A DNA stretch of 64,000 nucleotides from Marinobacterium rhizophilum DSM 18822 (GCF_000378045.1 NZ_KB899089.1:62001-126000); one strand, 5' to 3'; counted from the stretch's first letter, positions 38,451 through 47,468 are shown. Notes: generated by a model not told the origin, from the sequence alone. Made by a program: numbers and translations.

Positions 38451-40363
38451 CCGTGCAGCCAAAGCCCCTCCAGGGACGAATCGCAACCCGCAGTGATCGC
38501 CGCTTGACCTCCTCCCTGGTGGCAATGCTATTGCTACTGTTGATCCTGCTGGGAGCAGGAGGCGCCTTCGCCTATACCGGCCTGTTCGCTCAGCAGATCG
38601 GTGCACTGGAAGCGCGGCAAAACGTGCGCGTCGAGCGGGTTGTCGCCACTTTCAGCCGGGAACTTGGGCACATCCGCAACCTGACCCGAGTCTTGAAAAA
38701 CAGTCTCTCCGTACAGCAGGCACTGGACGCTGGCGGGCCAGCTGACCTCAATAACCTGGCCGCCAGTTTTCTCCACTTCGCCAAGGGCGTGCCGGCCATT
38801 TCCCAGATACGCTGGCTCGATCGCAGCGGCCTGGAGCAGGTTCGCATCAACATAAGCCAGGGGCGCCCTTACCGGGTTAGCGATGATCAACTCCAGGACA
38901 AGGCACAGCGCTACTATTTCCAGGAAGCCCTGCGCCTGGGTCCAGGGCAGGTTTACCTTTCAAAGCTGGATCTAAACCAGGAACATAACGAGATCGTACG
39001 ACCACTCGAGCCCAGCCTGCGCGCCACATTGCTCACGGGTGATACCGACGGACTGCAGCGCGGTGTTCTGATTATCAACATCAACCTGGCACAGCTTTTC
39101 CAGCAGCTCAGGACGCTGAGCGACACCCAGATCACGCTCGAACTTGTCGATGAGCAGGGGTACTGGCTGCTCCACCCCAACCGCGAGCTGGAATGGGGCT
39201 TGCATTTCAACCGGCGCGACCTGAACCTTGAACACCTGATGCCTTCCCTGTGGCAAGCGCTTGCCGACGCTCAAACCGGTGACAATCTGTTACAGGACAA
39301 CCGGCTGTGGAGCTTTGCACGCCTTCACTATGATCAGGATGACAACGGCAGGAACACGCCCGACCATACCCTCATACTGGCTGCCAGCCACCCGGGCACC
39401 ATCCCCGCCATCCGCACCCAGTTGCTGAGCGCCGTGATCCTGACGGGCCTTGTCATACTCGCTCTTGGACTGTTCGTCCTGCATCGTCTCCACCTTGCCC
39501 ATGGGGAACGGGCAAGGCTTACCGAGGCCCTGGAACAGGAACAGCAGCAGCTAACCAACGCCTACCAGAATCTCGAAGTGTCCCATAACCAATTGATTAC
39601 AATGCAGGACGAACTGGTGGAGTCACGCCGGTTATCATCCCTGGGATTAATGGTCGCAGGTATCGCCCATGAGCTGAACACTCCCACCGGAGCCGCCCTG
39701 ATGGCGGTTTCCACACTGCAGGTACAGCTCAAAAAACTGCAACAAAGTCTCAGCGCAGGCATGACCAGAACCGCGCTGGAAACCTTCCTCGGTCGCACCG
39801 AAAGCGGGCTGCAACTGGCCGGTCAGAACCTGCACCGCGCAGCCGACCTGATTCGAAGTTTCAAGCGCATGGCGGTGGAACGCAGTCATGGCGATATCAC
39901 CCGATTCGCATTGGCCGAGATCACACGCGACCTGAGCAATTACCTGGGCCACCGCCTGAAACAGTCCCCGGTCAGTCTGGTCATGGATATTCCCGAGTCG
40001 CTGCAGCTGACCGGTTACCCCGGCATCCTGTCGCAGGTGCTGCAAAACCTGATCGACAATGCGCTCAACCATGCGTTTGATCCCAGGCAGGCCGGTCAGA
40101 TCCAGGTGCTTGCCAAGGCCAGCGGTGACCGGCTGCACCTGAGTGTCGTTGACAATGGCAAGGGCATAGACCCGCAGGTGCGCGATGCCTTGTTCGATCC
40201 CTTTGTGACGTCAGGACGCGACGAGGGCCACGCGGGCCTGGGGCTGCACCTCGTGCACCAGTGGGTTTACCAGCTACTGGAGGGAACCATTCGTGTAGAG
40301 TCCGATACGACGGGCACCACCTTTCATCTCGATATACCTATCAAGGTGAAAGGTGAGAGGTGA
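38447..40363 (+). CDS. membrane sensor histidine kinase paired with the DUF3369-EAL regulator
   Basis: A 638-aa sensor kinase. A transmembrane helix (about residues 22-44), a long periplasmic Cache-like sensor region (about 50-310; IRWLDRSGLEQVRINI, QRYYFQEALRLG), a second helix (ILTGLVILALGLFVL) and a coiled coil precede the HisKA box (GIAHELNTPTGAALMAVS, phosphoacceptor His). The HATPase has QNLIDNALNHAFD, DNGKGID and HAGLGLHLVHQ. It starts inside the stop of the preceding EAL gene (ATGA), so they form a two-component pair. The last residues (KVKGER) come from a purine-rich repeat that also supplies the stop codon. No clear output domain is fused. Confidence 0.9.
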   Translation: MTVQPKPLQGRIATRSDRRLTSSLVAMLLLLLILLGAGGAFAYTGLFAQQIGALEARQNVRVERVVATFSRELGHIRNLTRVLKNSLSVQQALDAGGPADLNNLAASFLHFAKGVPAISQIRWLDRSGLEQVRINISQGRPYRVSDDQLQDKAQRYYFQEALRLGPGQVYLSKLDLNQEHNEIVRPLEPSLRATLLTGDTDGLQRGVLIININLAQLFQQLRTLSDTQITLELVDEQGYWLLHPNRELEWGLHFNRRDLNLEHLMPSLWQALADAQTGDNLLQDNRLWSFARLHYDQDDNGRNTPDHTLILAASHPGTIPAIRTQLLSAVILTGLVILALGLFVLHRLHLAHGERARLTEALEQEQQQLTNAYQNLEVSHNQLITMQDELVESRRLSSLGLMVAGIAHELNTPTGAALMAVSTLQVQLKKLQQSLSAGMTRTALETFLGRTESGLQLAGQNLHRAADLIRSFKRMAVERSHGDITRFALAEITRDLSNYLGHRLKQSPVSLVMDIPESLQLTGYPGILSQVLQNLIDNALNHAFDPRQAGQIQVLAKASGDRLHLSVVDNGKGIDPQVRDALFDPFVTSGRDEGHAGLGLHLVHQWVYQLLEGTIRVESDTTGTTFHLDIPIKVKGER

Positions 40364-40366
40364 AAA
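40344..40366 (+). repeat. purine heptamer repeat at sensor-kinase 3' end
   Basis: Short run of GGTGAAA/GGTGAGA units covering the last six codons and stop of the kinase gene, like the longer array at 55.7 kb. Confidence 0.55.
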
Positions 40367-40515
40367 GGCCTTCGCCTCTGTGACCTGCATCAATCCCGCA
40401 GCAAGACTGCCGACCAGCCCGGTCGGCAAGGCTTGTCTTAAGTGGTATTGCGCGATAGTGTGCAGCCAGATTTAATTGTCCGTTTAACGACTGCTTTGAT
40501 ACCCGGGAAAACCGC

Positions 40516-41562
40516 ATGCGCGCATTGCGATGGCTGAAGCTGCCCATCTGGCTGGCTGAAATTGCCACCTCAGCCAAATCGTTTAAAGCAAATCCGATTT
40601 TAGGCAGCGAAGCCCTGAACCGGCGCGGCCTGCATGTCTGGCGCAAGAAAATCGCCTGTAACCTGGCGGACTGGCGCCGCGCGCGCATGGCCGGTACCGT
40701 CCTGCCACAGGAGCGCGAGGCGTTTGCCGCCAATGGCTTTATCCTGAAAAACGACCTGTTGCCCGAAACCGAGTTCGCGACACTGCGCCAGGAAGTCTAC
40801 GGCTATAGCGGTGAGATGCGGGAAATGACCCAGGGTAATGCTGTAACCCGACGCGTACTGCTCGACCCGGACACCCTGAAGCAAATGCCGACACTGGCAC
40901 GCCTGCTACGCAGCCAGCGCTGGAAAGGCCTGATGCACTATGTCAGCAGTTATGCCATGGAGCCTGTGTATTACATCCAGGTGATCCTGACCCAGGTTGG
41001 CGATGCCCCGGACGACCCGCAGACCGTCCTGCATATGGATGCCTTTCACCCCTCCATGAAAGCCTGGCTGTTCATGGACAGGGTAGCGCCCGAGCACGGC
41101 CCCTTTACCTACGTACCCGGATCCCATAAAGCGACCGCCGCCCGACTAGAGTGGGAAAAACAGCACAGCATTACCCTGGGCAAAGGCGAGAACAGCCTGT
41201 CTGCCCGGGGATCCATGCGCATCCAGCCGCACGAGCTGGCTGGCCTGGGCCTGCCCCAGGCCCAGGCACTGGCCGTACCCGGCAATACGCTGGTCGTCGG
41301 CGACACCTGTGGTTTCCATGCGCGCGGACGTAGCCTGGAACCCTCCACCCGGGTCGAGATCTGGGCCTACGCCCGCCGCAACCCCTTCCTGCCCTGGGTC
41401 GGGCTGGACATCTGGTCTTTGCCCTTTCTGCGCGGGCGCCAGGTACGGCTGTTCTGGTGGTACCTGGACCGCCGGGAACGCCTGGGCGGCAAATCCAACC
41501 CCTGGCGTGCCGTACGGCGCAACCACATCACCGAAGCGATTATACGACCAGCTGGCCGCTAG
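40516..41562 (+). CDS. phytanoyl-CoA dioxygenase (PhyH)-family protein
   Basis: A 348-aa protein of the Fe(II)/2-oxoglutarate dioxygenase superfamily, PhyH type. The iron-binding motif is in VLHMDAFHPSMKAWLFMD (His-x-Asp), and the remote His and Arg are in GDTCGFHARGRSLEPSTR. The N-terminus (RALRWLKLPIWLAEIATSAKSF) is amphipathic and may associate with the membrane. Related proteins sit near surface polysaccharide genes in many proteobacteria but the substrate is unknown. The gene ends exactly at the MITE, whose CTAG provides its TAG stop codon. Confidence 0.8.
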   Translation: MRALRWLKLPIWLAEIATSAKSFKANPILGSEALNRRGLHVWRKKIACNLADWRRARMAGTVLPQEREAFAANGFILKNDLLPETEFATLRQEVYGYSGEMREMTQGNAVTRRVLLDPDTLKQMPTLARLLRSQRWKGLMHYVSSYAMEPVYYIQVILTQVGDAPDDPQTVLHMDAFHPSMKAWLFMDRVAPEHGPFTYVPGSHKATAARLEWEKQHSITLGKGENSLSARGSMRIQPHELAGLGLPQAQALAVPGNTLVVGDTCGFHARGRSLEPSTRVEIWAYARRNPFLPWVGLDIWSLPFLRGRQVRLFWWYLDRRERLGGKSNPWRAVRRNHITEAIIRPAGR

Positions 41563-41728
41563 CAGCCTGTCGGACTTAACACTGATCTACTGCGAAAAAG
41601 CCGATTTTGGTCATTTTGTGTACTCTTTTTTGTTAAATAGAACCACTATTCACCTCAAAAGAGCCCAAAAACTGCCTCAATACGGACTTTCCCTCGCTAC
41701 GACCGACCAAGTCCGACAGGCCGCTAGC
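41558..41728 (+). mobile_element. MITE copy 2 (CAGCCTGTCGGACTT ends, CTAG flanks)
   Basis: A 171-nt element with 20-nt inverted ends (GCTAGCAGCCTGTCGGACTT against GCTAGCGGCCTGTCGGACTT, 19 of 20 matching). The outer CTAG at both ends looks like a 4-bp target duplication, as made by IS5-type transposases. No coding frame is present, so it would need a transposase in trans. Its left CTAG is the stop codon of the dioxygenase gene. The interior matches copy 1 at 31.3-31.6 kb in opposite orientation. Confidence 0.8.
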
Positions 41729-41766
41729 GTCCGAAGACAGCCGTTATGGACGACTTTCTCCCGCAA

Positions 41767-42568
41767 TCACAAGCAAAGCTTGCGGCGGGTTTTCAGCTCG
41801 GCGGATAAAGCATCGCTCAGCAATTGCTGCCGGCCGGTGCCATCCACCAGTTTAATGAGCACACGGAGCTCTGCATTACTGTAATGCCACGGTGCGGCGC
41901 ACCGACTCCAGCGCCTGTTCACACTGGTCATCATTTAATGATGACCAGGCCCGTAGCCCTATCTCCGCCAGCCAGCGGTTGGCATCAAGACGCCAGGGAC
42001 CCAGCTCAAAACCGCGCGCCAGGGCCGTGTCGAACTCGGCGTCAAATTCACCCAGGCGCAGTTTTTACATACGCCAGCTGCACCCAGGTGTAGGGCCAGT
42101 CAGGGCGGGCAATCACCGCCATTCGATAAGCACCCCGTGCCGCTTCGCGGGACGCACGGGCAGCAGGGTCCCCAAAAGGTGCAAACACATGCTGCCATTC
42201 GTAAATACGTCCCAGGCGGTCGTAATAATCGCCATGGGTGCCGGGATAAAACGCCACCGCCAGCGCAACACCGGCCAGATTGGCCAGACATCTTCAAGGC
42301 TGTAAATGCGCAGCGGCCGCAACTGGTGCTGCAGCCACTCCAGCAGCGGCGCGAGGCTCACAAGCGTTGGCCAGAGTACCAAGCCAGGCTGGCGCAGGAA
42401 CGCTAGCCGGCTGCTCAGGCCCAATGCTCCGAAGGCCAGCAGGTGCCCTCCCTTGTCGGACTGATCAAACAGATCCGGCGGCGGCGCTGCACGGAAAATA
42501 CCGTATAGCAGCCCCGCCACACAGCACAGAAACACCGGCAGGCGCAGGTTATAAAGAGCTTGTAGCAT
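41767..42568 (-). pseudogene. VanZ-like membrane protein gene broken by three frameshifts
   Basis: Read on the minus strand, an intact N-terminal part (MLQALYNLRLPVFLCCVAG, DKGGHLLAFGALGLSSRLAF, RIYSLEDVW) is a VanZ-like family start. Near 42287 the frame shifts and continues as NLAGVALAVAFYPGTHGD; near 42067 an A run shifts again to LRLGEFDAEFDTALARGFEL; near 41878 a third shift reaches LRVLIKLVDGTGRQQLL before a stop at 41767. Restoring the three single-base shifts gives one protein of about 265 aa. It is either a true pseudogene or a cluster of homopolymer errors. It lies next to nucleotide-sugar genes. Confidence 0.72.
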
Positions 42569-42615
42569 TCGTTGTGTTAGTCAAAATCGTGGTTATAGGA
42601 GCGGTGTAAAACCCG

Positions 42616-42745
42616 TAGCCTAGAATGAGCGAAGCGAATTCCGGGGAGTGAGCTTGCGAACACCGAGGACATGAGTTTACGAATTCCGGGAAACGAGCCC
42701 CGGCGAATTTCGGGGATGTGTTCACGAATTCCGGGGCATGGCCAG
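42616..42745 (+). repeat. dispersed hairpin repeat, compound copy
   Basis: Begins CGTAGCCTAGAATGAGCG, contains three GAATT(C/T)C(C)GGG-type half-hairpins and ends GAATTCCGGGGCATGG. Matches the copies at 44.1, 44.8 and 48.8 kb. It lies between the VanZ pseudogene and galE with no gene of its own. Confidence 0.75.
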
Positions 42746-42767
42746 AGCGGTTGCTTTAACCTGTTTT

Positions 42768-42815
42768 CGCTCTCCCGTCTCCTTTACCTGCTTTTAACCT
42801 TGCCCCTGCTTTTTA
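42768..42815 (-). repeat. purine heptamer-type repeat at galE 3' end
   Basis: On the minus strand, units such as GGGGCAAGGTTAAAAGCAGG run through the galE stop; the terminal KKQGQG residues and TAA stop of galE derive from it. Confidence 0.5.
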
Positions 42816-43840
42816 TACCCATCCGGGTTCATCGACTGCCAGCGCCAGGTGTCGGCCATCATCTGATCCAGGCCCAGCTCCGCCTTCCAGCCCAGCTCCG
42901 CTGCAGCCTTGCTCGCATCGGCCCAGCATTCGGCAATATCGCCCGGCCGGCGGTCAACAATTTCATACGGCACCTCACGAGCACTCGCTTTCTCCAGCCC
43001 TCGCACCATATCAAGCACCGAGTAGCCCAGGCCCGTACCCAGATTCCAGATACCCACACCGCTGTTACCCTGCATCCAGTTCAGCGCCGAAAGGTGACCT
43101 TTTGCCAAATCCACCACATGGATGTAGTCACGCACCCCGGTACCGTCGGTCGTCGGGTAGTCCCCACCGAATACCGACAGTCTCTTTCGCGCGCCAATCG
43201 CCACCTGGCTAATATAGGGCACCAGGTTATTCGGAATGCCCTGCGGATCTTCACCAATCAGACCACTTACATGTGCGCCCGCTGGATTGAAGTAACGCAG
43301 CAATGCAATGGACCAGCGCTCATTCGAACGGGCCAGATCCTGCAACACTTCCTCGACCATCAGTTTGGAGCGGCCATAGGGGTTGGTTGGCACGCCGATG
43401 GGAAAGTCTTCACGAATCGGCATCTCAGGTGGCTCGCCATACACCGTGGCAGACGAACTGAATACCAGATTGAACACCCCCGCCGCCTGCATCGCCTGGC
43501 ACAGGGTGATAGAGCCGCCGACATTGTTCTCGTAATACTCCAACGGCTTTGCCACGCTTTCGCCCACCGCCTTGAGGCCAGCAAAATGCACCACGCCGTC
43601 GATGTCATGCTCGGAGAACAGCGTGTCCAGCGCCGCGCGATCGCGGATATCGCCCTCGACAGCCGTCAGCTGCGCTGGCCGCCCGGTTTCATCGGCGACG
43701 ATCTTCGCCACCCGCTCCAGCGCTACTGCCGAGCTGTTGCAGTAGTTATCCAGCACCACCACATCGTGCGCGGCATTCAGTAGCTCAACCGCCGTGTGTG
43801 AACCGATATAGCCGGCCCCGCCGGTTACCAAAATTTTCAT
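42794..43840 (-). CDS. galE: UDP-glucose 4-epimerase
   Basis: A 348-aa SDR enzyme interconverting UDP-glucose and UDP-galactose for surface polysaccharides. The NAD-binding [18 protein letters not shown] motif starts the protein, the catalytic Ser lies in [10 protein letters not shown] and the Tyr-xxx-Lys in [12 protein letters not shown]. The ATG at 43840 has a GGAA site 8 nt upstream; the next in-frame start is a TTG. The last residues (KKQGQG) look like repeat-derived extension. It is between a VanZ pseudogene and a repeat-filled gap, on the same strand as manC. Confidence 0.94.
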   Translation of the reverse strand: MKILVTGGAGYIGSHTAVELLNAAHDVVVLDNYCNSSAVALERVAKIVADETGRPAQLTAVEGDIRDRAALDTLFSEHDIDGVVHFAGLKAVGESVAKPLEYYENNVGGSITLCQAMQAAGVFNLVFSSSATVYGEPPEMPIREDFPIGVPTNPYGRSKLMVEEVLQDLARSNERWSIALLRYFNPAGAHVSGLIGEDPQGIPNNLVPYISQVAIGARKRLSVFGGDYPTTDGTGVRDYIHVVDLAKGHLSALNWMQGNSGVGIWNLGTGLGYSVLDMVRGLEKASAREVPYEIVDRRPGDIAECWADASKAAAELGWKAELGLDQMMADTWRWQSMNPDGYKKQGQG

Positions 43841-43884
43841 GTTCAATTCCTATGTGTTACATAACGAAGTAAATTAATGGGGCA

Positions 43885-43916
43885 AGATGAAAAACGAAAG
43901 GTAAAAGGTGAAAAGA
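43885..43916 (+). repeat. purine heptamer repeat upstream of galE
   Basis: AAACGAAAGGTAAAAGGTGAAAAG-type units, a short member of the family found at 40.3, 47.3 and 55.7 kb. It is part of the gene-free stretch 43841-44288, which otherwise contains only hairpin repeats. Confidence 0.5.
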
Positions 43917-43992
43917 GCAAATTCGAGCCAGGGTGCCAGCTTTTTAACCTTGCTCCTTTAGCCTCGTATCTGCTCCCCACCGCTGCGCGACA

Positions 43993-44026
43993 GTTGTCGG
44001 AATTTGCAAGCTCATTGCCAACCTAC
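43993..44026 (-). repeat. hairpin repeat, GTTGGCAAT-stem type
   Basis: GTTGTCGGAAT pairs imperfectly with ATTGCCAAC around a TGCAAGCTC-like loop. The same sequence, with the flanking CACCGCTGCGCGAC, recurs at 44950-44996. Confidence 0.6.
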
Positions 44027-44107
44027 GGTTCGCTCCATCGCCTTTCCCCCGAACGTGGGAATCCATGGAGGTCGAGTGACAGATAACGGCGCCAGCGTGA
44101 CACCGGC

Positions 44108-44190
44108 CCGTAGCCTGGAATGAGCGAAGCGAATTCCAGGAAATGAGCCCTGGCGAATTTCGAGGACGTGCCGGCGAATGCCGGGGGGAC
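44108..44190 (+). repeat. dispersed hairpin repeat
   Basis: CGTAGCCTGGAATGAGCGAAGCGAATTCCAGG forms a near-perfect hairpin (CCTGGAAT with ATTCCAGG, loop GAGCGAAGCGA), given here in two parts because of its length. Downstream half-palindromes GAATTTCGAGG and GAATGCCGGGG follow. Confidence 0.75.
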
Positions 44191-44288
44191 TGAGTTTCAA
44201 GCGAAGACGGATAGATCCTAACAATGCGTTACGACTTAACCCGCGCCGCAACCGCTGCAAGCCAAAGCTCCAGAATCGCGGTATGGCC

Positions 44289-44628
44289 CTAAATCCTGGA
44301 GAAAATTTCGTCCGCCAGGGCTTCGTTATAGGTATGTGAAGTTAAATTTCGATCATCGGCCATCAACAAGGCCGCTCTAACTTGCCGATCATTTAGCAAA
44401 CCATTGTCCATCGAAGCGCGAATCACACTTTTGGGCGATGCAACTTCGACACCCTCCACCACATCCAGATAGCGTTTTACCGTTTTCCAGATGGCCTCAA
44501 AACTGTATTCGAAGCGCTGAATGGCAGCATCACGCTCGATAGCCGTTGGATTAACCAGTCCGGCCAAGGCCTGCAGCGTCCTTAGTGCCCCGTTCAGCCT
44601 GCTGCAACCGAGCTTTTAATCGTTCCAC
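44289..44628 (-). pseudogene. HI0074-family nucleotidyltransferase substrate-binding protein, frameshifted
   Basis: The minus strand encodes VERLKARLQQAER from a GTG at 44628, then one extra G in a GGGG run near 44594 throws it out of frame; the next frame continues ALRTLQALAGLVNPTAIERD and through FEYSFEAIWKTVKRYLD to the natural end. Removing one G gives a typical 112-aa HI0074-like helical protein, the HEPN-type partner of minimal nucleotidyltransferases (MNT/HEPN modules). It overlaps the upstream nucleotidyltransferase by 13 nt. As it stands only a shortened 92-aa product from an internal TTG is possible. Confidence 0.72.
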
Positions 44629-44834
44629 AAAATACCCTCCTGCAACACCTTCTCTCGAAACTCATCGGGCACCCCGGCCAAGTCCACCAAGTCGACATGA
44701 TTGATCACCAGGCTCTCTTCTAGCGCATCGCGGATATCCGCCATTAGCTCTGCCGCCAACGGCGCCTGAGCCAACACCGCCACATCAATGTCAGAAGTGC
44801 GACGGGCGTCGCCCCGCGCCCTGGAGCCAAACAA
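44616..44834 (-). pseudogene. minimal nucleotidyltransferase, 5'-truncated at a repeat
   Basis: The core LFGSRARGDARRTSDIDVAVL carries the GS...DxD catalytic motif of MNT-type nucleotidyltransferases, and the C-terminal half is complete. The roughly 25 residues that normally precede LFGSRARG are missing: the frame runs straight into a dispersed hairpin repeat at 44841. The repeat either inserted into the gene or replaced its 5' end. Together with the frameshifted HI0074 partner, the module looks inactive. A short product from an internal start cannot be excluded. Confidence 0.72.
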
Positions 44835-44840
44835 GTACAG

Positions 44841-44925
44841 CCCGTAGCCTGGAATGAGCGAAGCGAATTCCGGGAAATGAGTCCCAGGCGAATTTCGAGG
44901 AAGTGCCTGCGAATGCCGGAAATCA
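44841..44925 (+). repeat. dispersed hairpin repeat truncating a nucleotidyltransferase gene
   Basis: CGTAGCCTGGAATGAGCGAA, then CGAATTCCGGG, GGCGAATTTCGAGG and GCGAATGCCGG. Nearly identical to the copy at 44108-44190. It sits exactly where the nucleotidyltransferase reading frame loses its N-terminus. Confidence 0.75.
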
Positions 44926-44949
44926 AATCACCAAAAGCCACAGTCGCCA

Positions 44950-44996
44950 CCGCTGCGCGACGGTTGTCGGAATTCGCGATGCTCATTGCCAACCTA
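44950..44996 (-). repeat. hairpin repeat, GTTGGCAAT-stem type (second copy)
   Basis: Same CACCGCTGCGCGAC flank and GTTGTCGGAAT/ATTGCCAAC stem as 43993-44026, with loop TCGCGATGCTC. It lies just downstream of manC. Confidence 0.6.
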
Positions 44997-45021
44997 CATA
45001 AGGCAAACCTTGAACCTGCTT

Positions 45022-46491
45022 TTATCCTTCCCCCGCTCTGCCATACCTATCTTCAAACCGCACGATATCGTCTTCACCCAGATAAGAACCCGACTGTACT
45101 TCGATCAGCTCCAACGGGATCTTGCCGGGATTTTCCAGTGAGTGAACGGCGCCGATCGGGATATAGATCGACTGGTTTTCGGTGAGCAGCTGTTCTTCGT
45201 CACCGCGGCGTACCCTGGCGGTACCGGATACCACTATCCAGTGCTCAGCGCGGTGGTGGTGCATCTGGATGGAGAGCTTCTCGCCGGGCTTCACGGTAAT
45301 ACATTTCACCTGGTAGCGCTCGCCCGAGTCGATGGAATCGTACTTGCCCCAGGGGCGGTAAACTTCGCGGTGCAGTTGGTACTCACTGCGACCCTGCGCC
45401 TTGAGGTGATTGACCAGATGCTTCACATCCTGCACAGAGTCTCTGGCAGCTACCAGCACCGCATCCTTGGTTTCAACAACGATCATGTCCTTCAGGCCCA
45501 GGGTTGCCACCAGTCGGTGGCTGCTATGTACCAGGCAGTCTTCGGTGCTGTGCAGCAGGGTATCCCCCTGAGTGACATTACCCTGCGCATCTTTGGCATT
45601 CACCTCCCACAGGGACGACCAGGACCCCACATCGCTCCAGCCGGCAGCCAGCGGCATCACCACCACGCTATCATCGCCCGGCGCGCTGCACAGCGGCTCC
45701 ATAACGGCGTAATCGACGGATTCATCCGGGCAGGCCAGAAACGCCTGCTTGTCGACCCGTACAAAATCCATGTCCTGGTGCGTATCTGCCATGGCCTGCT
45801 CACAGGCGGCCAGAATATCGGGCCGAAATTCACGCAGTGCCTCCAGGTAGCGGCTGGCCCTGAACAGGAACATGCCGCTGTTCCAGTAGTACTCACCGCT
45901 GTCGACATAGCCCGTGGCCGTCGCCAAGTCCGGTTTTTCGACAAACTGCTCAACGGCGTAGCCGGTCAAATCGCTCGAGCCACCTGCAGTGGCTGCCAAA
46001 GCCGCGGCATCTGCCATTGCCACCCCACGGCGGATATAGCCATAACCGGTTTCAGGGCCCGTAGCGACGATACCAAAAGTCACCAGCTTGCCCTGCTCGG
46101 CCAGCGGCATGGCGGCGCGCACCACCTGCTGAAACTGAGGCGCATCTTCAATCACATGATCCGCCGCCAATACCAGCAGCAAGGGGTCTTCATCCTTGTT
46201 CAGGGATTCCAGCGCCGCCAGTGCAATCGCCGGCGCCGTGTTGCGCCCGGCGGGCTCCAGAATAATGGAAGCGCCCTCTGCCTGGCTGCGCAACTGTTCG
46301 GCGACGATAAAGCGGTGTTCTTCATTACAGATGACCGTAGGAGCACCATCACAGAGGCCGTCGATACGGGCCAGGGTCGCCTGCAACATGGTCTGATCCG
46401 ATGCCAGCGGCAGGAATTGCTTGGGGTAAAGCGCGCGGGACAGCGGCCACAGGCGAGAGCCCGAACCACCGGCAATAACAATCGGTTTCAT
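45022..46491 (-). CDS. manC: mannose-1-phosphate guanylyltransferase/mannose-6-phosphate isomerase
   Basis: A 489-aa bifunctional type II PMI/GMP enzyme producing GDP-mannose precursors. The N-terminal pyrophosphorylase motif is [21 protein letters not shown] and the C-terminal cupin isomerase domain has [30 protein letters not shown] and [13 protein letters not shown]. The start is the ATG at 46491, whose protein begins at the conserved [10 protein letters not shown]. The terminal EG-stop lies in a purine-rich repeat like those at other gene ends. A second partial copy of its 3' end lies at about 47320-47437 beside the IS element. Confidence 0.94.
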   Translation of the reverse strand: MKPIVIAGGSGSRLWPLSRALYPKQFLPLASDQTMLQATLARIDGLCDGAPTVICNEEHRFIVAEQLRSQAEGASIILEPAGRNTAPAIALAALESLNKDEDPLLLVLAADHVIEDAPQFQQVVRAAMPLAEQGKLVTFGIVATGPETGYGYIRRGVAMADAAALAATAGGSSDLTGYAVEQFVEKPDLATATGYVDSGEYYWNSGMFLFRASRYLEALREFRPDILAACEQAMADTHQDMDFVRVDKQAFLACPDESVDYAVMEPLCSAPGDDSVVVMPLAAGWSDVGSWSSLWEVNAKDAQGNVTQGDTLLHSTEDCLVHSSHRLVATLGLKDMIVVETKDAVLVAARDSVQDVKHLVNHLKAQGRSEYQLHREVYRPWGKYDSIDSGERYQVKCITVKPGEKLSIQMHHHRAEHWIVVSGTARVRRGDEEQLLTENQSIYIPIGAVHSLENPGKIPLELIEVQSGSYLGEDDIVRFEDRYGRAGEG

Positions 46492-46594
46492 CAGTTCAAT
46501 CCTTTTCCATAAAATCGGCGATTCTCTAGCCCGCCTTTCGGAGGCTGCCCGACGTATGGAGCCTGAGCGGAAACCTGTCGGCTTGACCTATTGC

Positions 46595-46891
46595 TCAGGT
46601 TCTCGTTTTCCATCGCCGGGGATGACGACTACCGTGCATCACGGCAATTACAATGACCATGTCCCCAGCAACTCGATAATAAATACCGAATGGAAATTTT
46701 CGGATCAACGCACGATGGGTGCCGCGATGAACCAGCGGATACATGGAAGGATTTTCGGCAATTTGGCCCAGCGTCGCTTCTACTTCACCTAAATATTCAT
46801 GCCCAAGTCCCTGGCTCTGCGCTTCATACCATTACGCGGCGTCCTCAAGATCCTGCTCGGCTTCTTTGCGAAGTCGAACATCAAACATCAT
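46595..46891 (-). pseudogene. RelE/ParE-family toxin with an in-frame stop codon
   Basis: The frame begins MMFDVRLRKEAEQDLEDAA, hits a TAA at 46832-46834 (codon 20), then continues without further damage as WYEAQSQGLGHEYLGEVEA to HGSRHPRRWKTRT and a TGA at 46595. Apart from the nonsense codon it is a full ParE/RelE-type toxin (98 codons), with the usual hydrophobic core (FPFGIYYRVAGDMVIVIAVMH). Its ATG overlaps the antitoxin stop. Loss of the toxin by a single point change while the antitoxin stays intact is consistent with selection against it. Confidence 0.78.
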
Positions 46892-47097
46892 AATTTTTTC
46901 CGAATGCTCTCCAGCACCGAGGTGGCACTGCGACCAGTATCACCATCTGCCTCTAACGCATCCAGACGCCTATCCAATTCATCCCGCTGTGCCTTGATCA
47001 GAGGAAGTGACCGCTGTTCAGCCGCGATGCTGTCCCAGACGTCTTCAACCAGGCGAATCCGCTGATCAATAGACAGGTCACTTAGTGTTGGATTCAT
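46888..47097 (-). CDS. addiction-module antitoxin (TIGR02574-type)
   Basis: A 69-aa antitoxin of the addiction module component family found with ParE/RelE toxins: LSIDQRIRLVEDVWDSIAAE, then LPLIKAQRDELDRRLDALEAD and a Lys-rich tail. A GGAGG site precedes the ATG at 47097 with 5-nt spacing. The partner toxin frame starts within its stop codon but contains a nonsense mutation, so this antitoxin is probably an orphan that may still act against related toxins. Confidence 0.82.
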   Translation of the reverse strand: MNPTLSDLSIDQRIRLVEDVWDSIAAEQRSLPLIKAQRDELDRRLDALEADGDTGRSATSVLESIRKKL

Positions 47098-47319
47098 GGT
47101 TACCTCCAATTTCCTCAACCATAGCGCAGCATGTGCGGGAACGAAACATAACAAAATAGCATTTAATCATCGTATGGTTAAAACTCGCACTAGGAGTCGC
47201 GCCCCGCGACGAATAGTCGACATCTTCGTGGTGCCCAGTTTTTATCATAGTCGTAGAAAGGCCCCGTAGGGTGCCAATGAGCCTCCAGCGAATTGCACCA
47301 AGGCGGCCGCAGGTCGCCC

Positions 47320-47437
47320 GCTTGCCGGCTTTTTTAACCTTGCCCCTTGAACCTTGTACCTTGTACCTGCTCTTCTCCCTTGCCCCTTGCCCCCGCTCTT
47401 TCAACTCCTTCCATACCTATCTTCAAACCGCACGATA
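47320..47437 (-). pseudogene. duplicated manC 3' tail ending at an IS element
   Basis: The sequence up to CATACCTATCTTCAAACCGC at about 47412-47431, followed by ACGATAT, is the same as the end of manC at 45046-45072, and the preceding purine-rich tail (complement AACCTTG, CCTGCTCTT) is also similar. The similarity breaks off about 20 nt before the IS3-family element. It looks like what is left of a second manC copy after IS-linked deletion. The rest of 47098-47457 is purine/pyrimidine repeat and no gene. Confidence 0.65.
47325..47402 (-). repeat. purine heptamer array
   Basis: On the minus strand, units of the type GGGGCAA, GGTACAA and GGTTCAA in tandem, same family as at 42.8, 43.9 and 55.7 kb. 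Confidence 0.6.
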
Positions 47438-47468
47438 TGACGTGGTCAAGTCATAACGGACACCCCAG

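Noticed and set aside
44744..44992. 82-codon frame through the hairpin repeat upstream of the nucleotidyltransferase
   Set aside because: It reads the dispersed repeat and then the wrong frame of the nucleotidyltransferase; the repeat sequence is non-coding at other sites.
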